Shown: positions 8,665 to 17,464, numbered from the stretch's first letter. The stretch is DNA of 64,000 nucleotides from an uncultured Actinomycetes bacterium (GCA_903924205.1 CAIYAP010000006.1:42567-106566), one strand, 5' to 3'. The notes: generated from the letters alone by a model not told the origin. Numbers and translations are program-made.

Positions 8665-10106
8665 AAGCTCACGGCGGACAAGTCGGGAATAGTTCGGCCG
8701 GCTCGTTCGAGGAAGCCTCGCCACTCCTCACGGCGAGCGGTCCGGGCGACGTCGTCAATGGTCGACGTACAGACCTGCGCGGGATTCCATAAAGAGGCCA
8801 CGTCATCGAGCGACAGTGCACCCGTTCCGACGTGGGCGAGGAGGCCTGCGCCGCGCGTCGTCGCCTCGGCCTCTGCGGACACTTCAATTCGGCACCCGCT
8901 GGCATCGGCCAGGGTTTGGACCATGAACTCGTTGCGACTGATGCCGCCATCGACGCGCACCACCGCGGGGCGAACGCCCGTTTCCGCCTCGGCGGCGTCA
9001 ATGAGATCGACCGCATTGTGGGCGATGCCCTCGAGGACTGCGCGGATTAAGTGAGCACGAGAGGAACCTCTCGTCAGGCCGAAGAAAGCCCCGCGGGCAC
9101 CAAAGTCCCATTGGGGAGTGCCGAGGCCCATGAAGGCGGGCACGAAACTCACGCCCCCGTTGTCGGGAAGAGACTGGGCAATCGCGCTGGAATCGCGTGC
9201 GTCATCCAAGATGCGCAGGTCGTCGCGCAACCAGTCGATACAGGTTCCGGCGGAAAGACAGATTCCCTCGAGGCCCCACCAAATCTCGTTTTCGGTTGAT
9301 CGCATGACGGTGGGAAAACAGCCGGAGTCAAAGCGATTCATCACGGCGGGGCCCGAGGTGGAGCGGACCTGGTCAAGCATGGAGCCGGTGCCAAAGGTGA
9401 TCTTGGTGTCACCGGGACGTACCCCGTTTTGCCCAAAGAGCGAACTCGGCTGGTCGCCAATGAGTGCGACTAATTCGGGGGCACCGGTGAGCATTGTGGC
9501 GCGCCCGAATTGACCGGTGGTCGGCACGATCTGCGCGAGCTGGTCACGCCGGATGTTGAGCGCCTCAAGGACGCCATCGTCGTAGTCGAGAGCCGTGTCT
9601 ACAAAGCCGGTCACGGCCACATTGCTGTGGTCGGTGACGAACGAGGCGCCAGCGGTCAAAACGTGGGAGAGATAGCCGTCGAGGGTGGCAAACAGCACAT
9701 CTCGATCAGTGGCCAAGGCGTTTCGTAACCACTGCGCCTTGGTAGCGCTTTGGTTGGGCGCCAGGCGCAGCCCCGACCCTTGGAGGACGAGACAGTCAAT
9801 AACTGTGCGCAAGTCTTGCCAGCCGAGAGCGGGGCCGATGGGCTCACCGGTAGCGCGGTCAATCATCACGGTGGTGGCACGCTGATTGGTGATGGCGACG
9901 TAGGGCACGATCTCGCCCGCGAGAGTGTCGTTGGCGCAGGCAATCGCGAGAGCCGCAATCTCGATGGGGTCAAGTTCTACTTCTCCCGGCTGTGGTGATG
10001 TGACCGTGAGCGGCCGCTGTACCAAGCGACTGACCTCGCCCGAGGTGCTCACCAATGAGGTGCGCAGCGACGTTGTCCCCACGTCAATAACGAGAACCTT
10101 TACCAC
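8661..10106 (-). CDS. glpK: FGGY-family carbohydrate kinase, glycerol kinase-like
   Basis: 481 aa, full length for the family. Phosphate-binding IDVGTTSLRTSLV at the start, a TFGTGSM segment about mid-protein, the glycerol-kinase-like stretch FVPAFMGLGTPQWD (about residue 320), the DGGISRNEFMVQ signature (about 395) and TTRGAG near the C-terminus. Glycerol is the likely substrate because the next genes upstream are an alkyl-DHAP synthase-like flavoprotein (7-nt overlap) and glpD, but some motifs deviate from textbook GlpK, so another polyol is possible. It starts with GTG and shares a CTAG stop with the convergent oxidoreductase gene. Confidence 0.82.
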   Translation of the reverse strand: MVKVLVIDVGTTSLRTSLVSTSGEVSRLVQRPLTVTSPQPGEVELDPIEIAALAIACANDTLAGEIVPYVAITNQRATTVMIDRATGEPIGPALGWQDLRTVIDCLVLQGSGLRLAPNQSATKAQWLRNALATDRDVLFATLDGYLSHVLTAGASFVTDHSNVAVTGFVDTALDYDDGVLEALNIRRDQLAQIVPTTGQFGRATMLTGAPELVALIGDQPSSLFGQNGVRPGDTKITFGTGSMLDQVRSTSGPAVMNRFDSGCFPTVMRSTENEIWWGLEGICLSAGTCIDWLRDDLRILDDARDSSAIAQSLPDNGGVSFVPAFMGLGTPQWDFGARGAFFGLTRGSSRAHLIRAVLEGIAHNAVDLIDAAEAETGVRPAVVRVDGGISRNEFMVQTLADASGCRIEVSAEAEATTRGAGLLAHVGTGALSLDDVASLWNPAQVCTSTIDDVARTARREEWRGFLERAGRTIPDLSAVSF

Positions 10107-11545
10107 GATGCTCCTCCTAGGCCCAACACTCCGGGATTAAAAATGTGGCGCGGATCGAGCTCGTCCTTGATAGCGGTGAGTAGGTCAAAGGCGGTGCCGA
10201 GAGCATCGGGCATGAAGCGCGCACGGTTTCGACCTACGCCGTGGTGGTGGCTGAGCGCACCACCGACCGTCAATGTGGCTCGCGAGGCGGCGTCCCAGAC
10301 GGCGCGGTAATACGGCTCGGCTTCCTCAGGTCGGCCCGCGAAAGTGAAGTACAAGCATGCTCCATCGAGATAGGCGTGAGATTGGTGAACGGAGACGAGC
10401 AGAGTGCCCGCGACCGCCGCGACCGCCGTGCTTACCTCACGATGGAGGTCCGCCAATTGGCTCCACCGGCCCGCAATCTCGATGGTGTCCACCACGATCT
10501 GTCGCTCCCACAAAGGAGCGAGCGCAGAGACGTCATTGCGGTGGCCTAGCCATTTATCGACCAAAGCCGCATCGCGAGGAGTGGCGGCGGCGCATTCATC
10601 TTCCACAATCGCCATGTGTGCGGCCACCGTCAAGGGGTCACCCTCGTCGAGCACGATGAGAGCACAGTCGTCGAGGTCGAAATTTCGCTTTGATTCCACT
10701 TCGTCGTAGAGGCGAAGAACGGCGGGATGAGCCCCACGTTGCAAGATGCGTCGACAAACCTCATTACCTTCCGCGACAGTCGCGAAAGAGTAGGCCGCCT
10801 GTTGACGAGACTCGGCGACCGGCCACGTGGCGAGAGTGACCTCGGTGATGACACCCAACGTTCCTTCGGAACCCACGAAGAGGCCTATGAGGTCGGGCCC
10901 GACCGACGAGCGCGGCGCGCGGTCACCGAGATGCAGCACCCCGTGCGTCGCGGTCACCACGCGAAGACCGCGGATGATGTCTTCGATCTTCCCGTAGCGA
11001 TTTGATAGTTGACCCGCACCGCGACATGCGACCCATCCACCCACGGTCGAAATTTCAAAGGATTGCGGAAAGTGGCCGACGGTGCGACCCGTGCGCGCCA
11101 AGTGTGCTTCGAGGTCGGGACCTGACAGTCCGGCACCCACGGTGATCCAGCCACTCTCGTCATCTTGCTCAACGATGTCCGTCAGGTCGGTGAGATCGAG
11201 AGCCACTCCTCCCGTGGGCGCGATAGCACCACCCACGACGCCCGAGCGACCCGCCTGTACCGTGAGTGGCGTCATGGTCTCGTGGCACATCGCGACAATT
11301 ACCTCGACATCGCCCTGATGGCGGGGTCGAAGAACGATGCCGGGCAGCGTCGCGGGGGAGCCCTGCGCGGCCCATCCAATGGACAGGGGCCACCAGTCGC
11401 GACCCGCTTCACGTCGCGTGGGCTCATCGATAGCGGCCGGACAACCGATACCGCACAACTTCTCGATGACCGTGGCGTCGAGGGCAGGTCCCAGAAAGTG
11501 CGGATCGTTCGTACCGTGAATCTGATTCGGCATGATGGGTTTCAT
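10100..11545 (-). CDS. Alkyldihydroxyacetonephosphate synthase-like FAD-binding protein
   Basis: 481 aa from the ATG at 11545, which overlaps the glpD stop (ATGA); upstream frame lies inside glpD. FAD-binding type 4 domain (PCMH fold) with PLTVQAGRSGVVGG and ISTVGGWVACRGAG, then SEGTLGVITEV, and a C-terminal cap domain. The triple-histidine motif SHHHGVGRNR (about residue 440) and the ending LDPRHIFNPGVL are characteristic of AGPS, which exchanges the acyl chain of acyl-DHAP for a fatty alcohol to start ether-lipid synthesis. Lactate/glycolate oxidases of the same fold lack the HHH motif. The glpD-glpK context supplies DHAP and glycerol 3-phosphate. In-vivo reaction is inferred. Confidence 0.8.
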   Translation of the reverse strand: MKPIMPNQIHGTNDPHFLGPALDATVIEKLCGIGCPAAIDEPTRREAGRDWWPLSIGWAAQGSPATLPGIVLRPRHQGDVEVIVAMCHETMTPLTVQAGRSGVVGGAIAPTGGVALDLTDLTDIVEQDDESGWITVGAGLSGPDLEAHLARTGRTVGHFPQSFEISTVGGWVACRGAGQLSNRYGKIEDIIRGLRVVTATHGVLHLGDRAPRSSVGPDLIGLFVGSEGTLGVITEVTLATWPVAESRQQAAYSFATVAEGNEVCRRILQRGAHPAVLRLYDEVESKRNFDLDDCALIVLDEGDPLTVAAHMAIVEDECAAATPRDAALVDKWLGHRNDVSALAPLWERQIVVDTIEIAGRWSQLADLHREVSTAVAAVAGTLLVSVHQSHAYLDGACLYFTFAGRPEEAEPYYRAVWDAASRATLTVGGALSHHHGVGRNRARFMPDALGTAFDLLTAIKDELDPRHIFNPGVLGLGGASW

Positions 11546-13206
11546 TCGGGGAGTCCTTCGATAGATAGTCCGGCGGTGGCGAGTTCGCGCCGAGCCATGG
11601 CGTAGAAGCTCGCGAGCATCGCAGTGACCTTTTCGGGTGACCAGCCGCATATCGGGGCGACTCGCTCCGCAATCGCTCGTGCCGCCAGCACGGTAGCCCG
11701 GGCATCGTGAAGGTAGGCGCGAGTGCGGCGAGTGAGGAGGTCGTCGACAGAGACCACCATCTCGTTGGCGCACATCCACTCAAACTCGGCCCAACTGTGG
11801 GGGAGTCCGGCGATGGGGGTCTCACCCGCATTGTTAGCGCGGGCGATGTGCTGCGCAATCTCCGATCCCCGGGTGCCGAAGCGGTGAAAGAGGTACGTCG
11901 CAAGAGTGTCAGACCCTGACGGTGCCGAACCGCTACCACTGAGAGCGAGGGAGGCAGTGGAGCAACGGCGACGGCGTCCGAGAAAGGAGGCGACTTCATC
12001 CACGGTGTCTTCTGCCATCTTGCGGTAAGTGGTCCATTTCCCGCCGGTGATGTGAATAAGACCGTCATTCGCCGACTCGACCTGGTGGCGACGGGACAGG
12101 TCCGCCGTCCGCTCGGAAATAGCCGTGCCGGCTCGGGGCCTCAACAAAGGTCGAAGTCCCGCCCACACACCGGTGACATCGTCACTGGTCAAGTTGCTAC
12201 TCGTCGCGGCGTTGACCGCCCTCAGGAGATACGCGACGTCGTCCGCGGTGCAGAGGGGGGTGTCGATATCGCCGTCGTAGGGGGTGTCGGTCGTTCCGAT
12301 GAACGTGTGCGCGGAATTGTCGAAGGGAAGGACAAAGATGCTGCGCCGCTCGCCCGGTACCGGGAAAACGGCAGCCACGTCACAGGGCAAACGATCAGCC
12401 GGGACGGTGATATGGACGCCCTTGGCGGGGGTGATTCGAGATGGCGCCGTCGCGTCTTCGAGGTGAAAGATGTCATCAGCCCACACGCCCGTGGCATTCA
12501 CGACCGCTCGAGAAGAAATCTCAAAGTGAGAGTTGTCGCCGTGGTCAATACCGCTGACGCCAACGACGAGCCCCTCAATATTGCGTGTCAGCCCGGTGAC
12601 CGAGGCGTAGTTCAGGCACACAGCGCCATGTTCGTGGGCGGTGCGAGCAAGGGTCAATGCCACTCGCGCATCGTCTCCACGAGCGTCGTAGTACAAGAAC
12701 CCCGCCACCAATTTGTCCGCACGCAGCGTGGGGATATGACCGAGTGCCTCCTCGCGGGTGATCTGGCGATAGCGACGACCGATCCGCCACCCGCCCGTGA
12801 GGTCGTACAAGCGCAGCGCCGAGGCATATGCCTTGGTCACCGTTTTTGAGACCACGCCACCCGAGCCGAAGAGGGGGATGAGAAAGGGAAGGGGGGCGAT
12901 GAGGTGGGGTGCATTTTTCAGTAAGCGTTGACGTTCGCGCAGGTTCTCGTACACCAAGCGAAATTCTTTTTGCTGGAGATAACGAAGACCGCCGTGAGCC
13001 ATCTTGGAGCTCTTCGAACTCGTTCCCGAGCCAAAGTCGCCCTTGTCGAGCAGCACCACCGATAACCCACGGGCAGCAGCGTCTACCGCGACGCCGGCAC
13101 CAGTCATGCCCGCCCCAATGACCACGAGGTCGACGGTGCCGATCTGGCTCAGACGTTGGCGCTGCACGCTGCGGATGAAGTCCGTCATACGGCCATGTTT
13201 CCACAC
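11542..13206 (-). CDS. glpD: Aerobic glycerol-3-phosphate dehydrogenase
   Basis: 554 aa. Oxidises glycerol 3-phosphate to DHAP with FAD and passes electrons to the quinone pool at the membrane. N-terminal dinucleotide motif VVIGAGMTGAGVA (about residue 28), the family segment GTSSKSSKMAHGGLRYL (about 61) and the substrate/FAD region TGGKWTTYRKMAEDT (about 388). The GTG at 13206 is used; the ATG at 13188 (MTDFIRS) is equally possible. First gene of the glpD, AGPS-like, glpK operon; the divergent acyl-CoA dehydrogenase starts 38 nt away. Confidence 0.93.
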   Translation of the reverse strand: MWKHGRMTDFIRSVQRQRLSQIGTVDLVVIGAGMTGAGVAVDAAARGLSVVLLDKGDFGSGTSSKSSKMAHGGLRYLQQKEFRLVYENLRERQRLLKNAPHLIAPLPFLIPLFGSGGVVSKTVTKAYASALRLYDLTGGWRIGRRYRQITREEALGHIPTLRADKLVAGFLYYDARGDDARVALTLARTAHEHGAVCLNYASVTGLTRNIEGLVVGVSGIDHGDNSHFEISSRAVVNATGVWADDIFHLEDATAPSRITPAKGVHITVPADRLPCDVAAVFPVPGERRSIFVLPFDNSAHTFIGTTDTPYDGDIDTPLCTADDVAYLLRAVNAATSSNLTSDDVTGVWAGLRPLLRPRAGTAISERTADLSRRHQVESANDGLIHITGGKWTTYRKMAEDTVDEVASFLGRRRRCSTASLALSGSGSAPSGSDTLATYLFHRFGTRGSEIAQHIARANNAGETPIAGLPHSWAEFEWMCANEMVVSVDDLLTRRTRAYLHDARATVLAARAIAERVAPICGWSPEKVTAMLASFYAMARRELATAGLSIEGLPE

Positions 13207-13230
13207 GGTGAGCGTCGCGACCCTCTCCGG

Positions 13231-13236
13231 TAGCCT
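13231..13236 (+). promoter_or_regulatory. -10 element (TAGCCT), leaderless acyl-CoA dehydrogenase
   Basis: TAGCCT followed by 7 nt and the ATG at 13244, within the 37-nt gap to glpD. Confidence 0.6.
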
Positions 13237-13243
13237 CGCGGGT

Positions 13244-14419
13244 ATGGACTTTGCTCTTTCCGACGAGCTGGCGGCCCTCCAGCAGACCGTCCGCCGATTT
13301 GCTCAAGAAAAAGTGGCTCCGCGAGCCCGCGACATCGACCAGACCGGGGAGTACCCGCAGGATATTTTCGATGGCCTGCGTGATGCCGACCTGCTGGGTC
13401 TCTGCATCCCCGAGGAATATGGCGGTTCCGGTGCCGGCATCATGGGTTTGACCTTGGCTATCGAAGAAGTCACGAAGTACTCCAATGTCATTGGTTTGAT
13501 GCTGCTGTTGACGCGTTTGCCGACCGGACCGATCATGATCGCTGGGTCCGAGGAGCAAAAACTGAAGTATCTGCCCGGCATCGCGTCAGGCGAGTCGCGC
13601 GCCGCCTTTTGCCTCTCGGAGCCAGGCGCGGGTTCCGACGTTGCCGGCATGCAGTCGCAAGCCATCGCCGACCCCGACGTGCCGGGGGGCTGGATTTTGT
13701 CGGGCACCAAGTGCTGGATCAGTGGTGTGTCGCAAGCGGATTGGTTTACCGTCTTCGCCAAGACGGGCGATCGCGCGTCACGTCACCACGATGCCATCAC
13801 CGGTTTCATCGTTCCCGCTGATCGACTCGGTGTTTCACGTCCGCGCGTGGATCGCAAAATGGGCGTCAAGGGTATTGACACCGGTGAAGTGGTCTTTGAC
13901 AACGTGAAGCTCGGACCTGAGGACGTCATTGGCGCGGTGGGTGGATTCCGGCTGGCCATGCTGGGCCTGAACGCCATGCGCCCCATCGTGGCCGCGCGCG
14001 GTATAGGTCTGGCCGAAGGTGCACTCATGTACGCCACTGAGTACGTCAAGAATCGTGCCGCCTTCGGCAGCACGATTGCTCACATGCAAGGCATCCAATG
14101 GGAAATTGCGAAGTGCGCCACGGAGATTGAAGCCGCTCGCTTGCTCACCTATCGCGCGGCGTGGCTGGCTGACCAGGGCAAGTTCACGAAGGAATACGTG
14201 CCCATGCTGTCGATGAGCAAGTACTACGCGGCCGAAGTAGCCGTCAAGGCCTCCGGGCTGGCGGTGCAACTTCTCGGCGCGGCGGGCTACATGGAAGAGC
14301 ACCCCACCGAACAGTGGTATCGAGACGCGCGTCAGCTCACCATCGTGGAAGGCACCAGCCAGATTCAACTCGGGCTCATCGCGAAGGGCGTCTTAGGCCA
14401 CGACATGTGGTGGGATTAA
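13244..14419 (+). CDS. Acyl-CoA dehydrogenase
   Basis: 391 aa from the ATG at 13244; the frame opens 240 nt earlier but that part lies antisense in glpD. FAD flavoprotein introducing the alpha-beta double bond of acyl-CoA. Family signatures: FCLSEPGAGSDVAGM (about residue 125), GTKCWISG (about 152) and the C-terminal QLLGAAGYMEEHPTEQWYRD with WYRDARQLTIVEGTSQIQ (about 350-375). The catalytic base is expected in the VEGTSQI neighbourhood as in short/medium-chain enzymes. Substrate chain length cannot be read. The trpD start follows the stop with no gap. Confidence 0.93.
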   Translation: MDFALSDELAALQQTVRRFAQEKVAPRARDIDQTGEYPQDIFDGLRDADLLGLCIPEEYGGSGAGIMGLTLAIEEVTKYSNVIGLMLLLTRLPTGPIMIAGSEEQKLKYLPGIASGESRAAFCLSEPGAGSDVAGMQSQAIADPDVPGGWILSGTKCWISGVSQADWFTVFAKTGDRASRHHDAITGFIVPADRLGVSRPRVDRKMGVKGIDTGEVVFDNVKLGPEDVIGAVGGFRLAMLGLNAMRPIVAARGIGLAEGALMYATEYVKNRAAFGSTIAHMQGIQWEIAKCATEIEAARLLTYRAAWLADQGKFTKEYVPMLSMSKYYAAEVAVKASGLAVQLLGAAGYMEEHPTEQWYRDARQLTIVEGTSQIQLGLIAKGVLGHDMWWD

Positions 14420-15442
14420 GTGTCCGAGTTTTTGAACTCGGCGCTTCTGCAGCGACTCGTGAATGGCGCCGAACTTGACCGTTCTGAAGCGCACGATGCC
14501 TTGGCTGACATCTTGGCGGGCTCGGTCGATCCTCTCCTTGTCGCGTCATTCGTCACCTCGCTGACGACGCGAAATGTCACGGCAGACGAGATGACCGGGT
14601 TCGTCGACGCCATGATGGCCGTGGGTACTCGAGTCGACGTCCCCGACGGCGCCATTGACATCGTGGGCACCGGCGGAGATCTCAGCCACAGTGTGAATGT
14701 CTCAACGATGGCCGCCCTGACGGTGGCGGGCGCTGGTGTACCCGTCGCCAAACATGGCAACCGTGCGGCGTCATCATCAGTCGGGACGGCGGATGTCCTC
14801 GAAGGGCTGGGAGTGGTCTTGGAGCAATCGCCCGAGACGGTGCGTCGCAGCATCGATGAGTGCAATTTCGGTTTTTGTTTTGCGCCCGTCTTCCATCCGG
14901 CTCTCCGTCACCTCGCCCCTATTCGTCGGACCTTGGGTTTTCGCACGGTGTTTAACTTCCTCGGCCCACTCGCGTCGCCGGCACAAGTTCGTCGGGGCCT
15001 CTTTGGCGTCTCCGACAAGACCGCGCTTGATCGCATGGCGCATGTACTTCGCTCACGTGGGGTCATTGACGCGCTCTGTGTGTATTCGGACGATGGCCTC
15101 GACGAAATCTCGATCGGCGCTCCCTCGACGTGGGTGCGCATCACTGATGGGGAGATTCGAACGGAGCGCTTCGATCCCGCGTCGGTGAATATGTCTCATT
15201 CGCTCTCGGAAATCCGTGGTGGCGATCTCGCTACCAACGTGCGTGCCGTGGAGGAATACCTCGCCGGCAAGGAGGGCGCCGTTGCGGACATCGTGTCCGT
15301 CAATGCCGCCGCCGCACTCATCGTGGCAGGTGTCACTCGTTCGATGGCCGATGGCATCGAGATCGCTCGTCATTCGGTTCGCTCGGGGCGGGCGGGCGAC
15401 GTGCTGTCACACGCGGTCGCCGTCTCACGCACGACCCCGTAG
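14420..15442 (+). CDS. trpD: Anthranilate phosphoribosyltransferase
   Basis: 340 aa, standard length; transfers phosphoribose from PRPP to anthranilate in tryptophan synthesis. PRPP/Mg site DIVGTGGDLSHSVNVST (about residues 79-95), anthranilate-contacting KHGNRAASS (about 112-120) and the arginine of the later helix are present. Starts with GTG directly after the acyl-CoA dehydrogenase stop (TAAGTG), so it is probably co-transcribed with that gene rather than with other trp genes, none of which are in this window. Confidence 0.94.
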   Translation: MSEFLNSALLQRLVNGAELDRSEAHDALADILAGSVDPLLVASFVTSLTTRNVTADEMTGFVDAMMAVGTRVDVPDGAIDIVGTGGDLSHSVNVSTMAALTVAGAGVPVAKHGNRAASSSVGTADVLEGLGVVLEQSPETVRRSIDECNFGFCFAPVFHPALRHLAPIRRTLGFRTVFNFLGPLASPAQVRRGLFGVSDKTALDRMAHVLRSRGVIDALCVYSDDGLDEISIGAPSTWVRITDGEIRTERFDPASVNMSHSLSEIRGGDLATNVRAVEEYLAGKEGAVADIVSVNAAAALIVAGVTRSMADGIEIARHSVRSGRAGDVLSHAVAVSRTTP

Positions 15443-15453
15443 GGCGCCTGCGG

Positions 15454-15459
15454 TAGCGT
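15454..15459 (+). promoter_or_regulatory. -10 element (TAGCGT), leaderless CoA transferase
   Basis: TAGCGT followed by 6 nt and the ATG at 15466, in the 23-nt gap after trpD. Confidence 0.6.
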
Positions 15460-15465
15460 CTCGGC

Positions 15466-16608
15466 ATGTCTGGTCCACTGTCAGGTATTCGCATTGTGGA
15501 GCTCGCCGGTATCGGCCCCTCGCCCTATGGAGCGATGTTGCTCGCCGACTTGGGTGCCACGGTGATTCGTCTCGAACGGGGGGTTGACGACGCACCGGCG
15601 ACTCCTCACTTTGACGTTCTCAACCGCTCTCGCCCGTCGGTGGCGGTCGATCTCAAGTCGCCCGCCGGTGTCGACTTAGTTCGCGAGCTCATCGAGAGCG
15701 CTGATGCGCTCATCGAAGGTTTTCGCCCGGGTGTGGCGGAGCGCCTGGGGGTGGGCCCCGGGGACCTTCTCCCCATCAACCCTCGACTCGTCTACGGACG
15801 GATGACGGGATGGGGTCAAGATGGGCCCCTCGCTCAGCGTGCCGGCCATGACATCAACTACATCGCCCTCTCAGGAGCCCTGTGGTCCATCGGTCGCGAA
15901 GGTGAGCGACCCGTGCCGCCACTCAACTTGGTCGGCGACTTCGGCGGTGGTGGCTTAGTGCTCGCCTTTGGTCTCCTCGCTGCCATCTTGTCGGCACGCA
16001 CCACTGGGCAGGGCCAAGTGGTGGACGCCGCCATGGTGGACGGCTCGGCATCTCTGATGGCCATGACGTATTCGTTCATGGGTGCAGGTTTTTGGCGTGA
16101 GGAACGCGGTACCAATATCCTCGACACGGGAGCGCCGTTTTACGACGTCTACGACACTGCCGATGGGCGCTACATCGCGGTAGGGGCCATCGAACCCCAG
16201 TTTTACCAGGAGCTACTAGACGGCCTCGAACTCGACCCGAGCTCGTTGCCCCCGCAGATGAGCCGTGATAGCTGGCCCGAGCTGCGCGAGATTTTCGCGG
16301 CGCGCTTCGCGACCAAGACGAGAGATGAATGGGAAGCAATATTCATTGATCGAGATGCCTGCGTGACACCGGTACTGTCGCCGAGCGAAGCGGTTGCGTA
16401 CGGCCATAATCAGCAGCGAGAAACTTTCGTCACGCAGCCCGTGGCTCAACCCGCCCCCATTCCGCGCTTCTCGGCGACACCCGGTGCGATCTCGTCGCCG
16501 CCACTGGCGCCGGGGTCGCAGACCACTGCGGGATTGACCTCGTGGGGTTTGTCGCCAGAGGCGATCGCGAGGTTCCGCGAGCGTGGCGCCTTTGGATCTA
16601 GACCGTAA
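15466..16608 (+). CDS. CaiB/BaiF family CoA transferase (alpha-methylacyl-CoA racemase-like)
   Basis: 380 aa class III CoA-transferase fold. N-terminal GIRIVELAGIGPSPYGAMLL with LADLGATVIRLE, DLKSPAGVDLVRELI, and FRPGVAERLGVGPGDL. The racemase branch carries GHDINYIALSGAL (about residue 125), with a His/Asp pair used for alpha-proton exchange in alpha-methylacyl-CoA racemase, so racemase is the preferred call over a transferase. Fits degradation of methyl-branched fatty acids or sterol side chains beside the acyl-CoA dehydrogenase. Confidence 0.88.
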   Translation: MSGPLSGIRIVELAGIGPSPYGAMLLADLGATVIRLERGVDDAPATPHFDVLNRSRPSVAVDLKSPAGVDLVRELIESADALIEGFRPGVAERLGVGPGDLLPINPRLVYGRMTGWGQDGPLAQRAGHDINYIALSGALWSIGREGERPVPPLNLVGDFGGGGLVLAFGLLAAILSARTTGQGQVVDAAMVDGSASLMAMTYSFMGAGFWREERGTNILDTGAPFYDVYDTADGRYIAVGAIEPQFYQELLDGLELDPSSLPPQMSRDSWPELREIFAARFATKTRDEWEAIFIDRDACVTPVLSPSEAVAYGHNQQRETFVTQPVAQPAPIPRFSATPGAISSPPLAPGSQTTAGLTSWGLSPEAIARFRERGAFGSRP

Positions 16609-16834
16609 CGACGGGGCAGGTCAAGGTGCGGGTGATTCCGCCGACTTGCTGCAGTGCCGCAATCACATTCTGTCCGAGAGCGTCAAGGCTCTCGGCTCCA
16701 CAGCGCACGATGACGTCGTAGGGACCGGTGATTTCATTCGCTTCAGTGACGCCCGTCACGGTGCGTGCGGCCCGCACGACGTCGGCGGCCTTTCCTACTT
16801 CAGTCTGAATCAAGATGTAGGCGGTGACGGACAT
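16598..16834 (-). CDS. Lrp/AsnC ligand-binding (RAM) domain protein without DNA-binding domain
   Basis: 78 aa alpha-beta protein: TAYILIQTEVGKAADVVRA, then VTEANEITGPYDVIVRC and a final beta strand TRTLTCPVV, the pattern of a stand-alone RAM/ACT-like domain of the Lrp/AsnC family. No helix-turn-helix is present. Such stand-alone versions form ring-shaped oligomers and may sense amino acids; role here unknown. An SD-like AAGGGAG precedes the ATG. The 3' end overlaps the CoA transferase by 11 nt. Confidence 0.85.
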   Translation of the reverse strand: MSVTAYILIQTEVGKAADVVRAARTVTGVTEANEITGPYDVIVRCGAESLDALGQNVIAALQQVGGITRTLTCPVVTV

Positions 16835-16886
16835 GTCGCTCCCTTACTGGCGTTCTTGCCATTGTGCCACCACTGGGGGCCACGCG

Positions 16887-17129
16887 CTAGGACAGGGACC
16901 AAAAGCTAGGTCCGCCACCGCGGCTGCCGCCGATGTGCCACTGGTGACACACGGGACAGCGATAAGTGTCGAGTTCGACTCGGTCTCGCGACCACGCGGC
17001 TTGGGCGGCCTGCTGAGCTTCACCTTGCGTTCGATATTGCTGTTTGGGGCTGCCATCAACTTTCACGTGGCTGTTCACCGAGGGCGGACGCGGGGTGTCG
17101 TTTCGAGGTCGTCGAGGTCGCCGCGCCAT
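16887..17129 (-). CDS. Small zinc-knuckle protein, unknown function
   Basis: 80 aa. Basic N-terminus (MARRPRRPRND), a lysine/glutamine-rich helix KQQYRTQGEAQQAAQAAW and the motif YRCPVCHQWHIGG, which looks like a CX2C plus histidine metal knuckle. A TAACCT -10 six bases before the ATG supports a real gene. Small proteins with a CPxCxxWHIG pattern occur in Actinobacteria without assigned function. The divergent neighbour (DUF3039) also carries a CPxC pair. Confidence 0.7.
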   Translation of the reverse strand: MARRPRRPRNDTPRPPSVNSHVKVDGSPKQQYRTQGEAQQAAQAAWSRDRVELDTYRCPVCHQWHIGGSRGGGPSFWSLS

Positions 17130-17135
17130 GTGCGT

Positions 17136-17141
17136 AGGTTA
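17136..17141 (-). promoter_or_regulatory. -10 element (TAACCT), small zinc protein
   Basis: Minus-strand TAACCT, 6 nt before the ATG at 17129; 13 nt from the plus-strand -10 of the divergent gene. Confidence 0.55.
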
Positions 17142-17154
17142 CCGAGCAACCTTC

Positions 17155-17160
17155 TAGCCT
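17155..17160 (+). promoter_or_regulatory. -10 element (TAGCCT), DUF3039 gene
   Basis: TAGCCT followed by 7 nt and the GTG at 17168; this spacing favours the GTG over the ATG six bases later. Confidence 0.6.
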
Positions 17161-17167
17161 TGCGTCA

Positions 17168-17464
17168 GTGACCATGATTCCTGACACCATCGAGCAGATT
17201 GTCACGACCCCACGGGTCGATGAGGGCGATCACGAGCGTTTCACACACATCGTTCTCGAGGGTTTTCACACCGGCGATGACGAAGACGACAGCGAATTCG
17301 TGTCCGTCGGTAACTCCGTTGTCGACGGGATGATTAACCAAACCCCCGTGAAAGCACTATGCGGCAAAATTTGGGTTCCGGGCCGTGACCCCGGAAAATA
17401 TCCCGTGTGCCCAACTTGCAAAGAGATTGCGATATCGCTCGGCTGGAGCGTTCCTGGCGCTTAG
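17168..17464 (+). CDS. DUF3039 domain protein
   Basis: 98 aa. The C-terminal half TPVKALCGKIWVPGRDPGKY followed by VCPTCKEI is the signature of DUF3039, a small actinobacterial family with a probable three- or four-cysteine metal site (CGK plus CPxC). The N-terminal half is acidic (TGDDEDDSEF). No function is known. The gene is divergent from another small CPxC protein across 38 nt, and its TTAG end is shared with the convergent dienelactone hydrolase gene. Confidence 0.88.
   Translation: MTMIPDTIEQIVTTPRVDEGDHERFTHIVLEGFHTGDDEDDSEFVSVGNSVVDGMINQTPVKALCGKIWVPGRDPGKYPVCPTCKEIAISLGWSVPGA

Noticed and set aside
13004-13243. 80-codon extension of the acyl-CoA dehydrogenase
   Set aside because: Antisense to glpD; the leaderless ATG at 13244 matches the family N-terminus.
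16844-17059. 71-codon minus-strand frame overlapping the small zinc protein
   Set aside because: It is the same region in another frame; the 80-residue frame has the CPxC motif and a correctly spaced -10 element.
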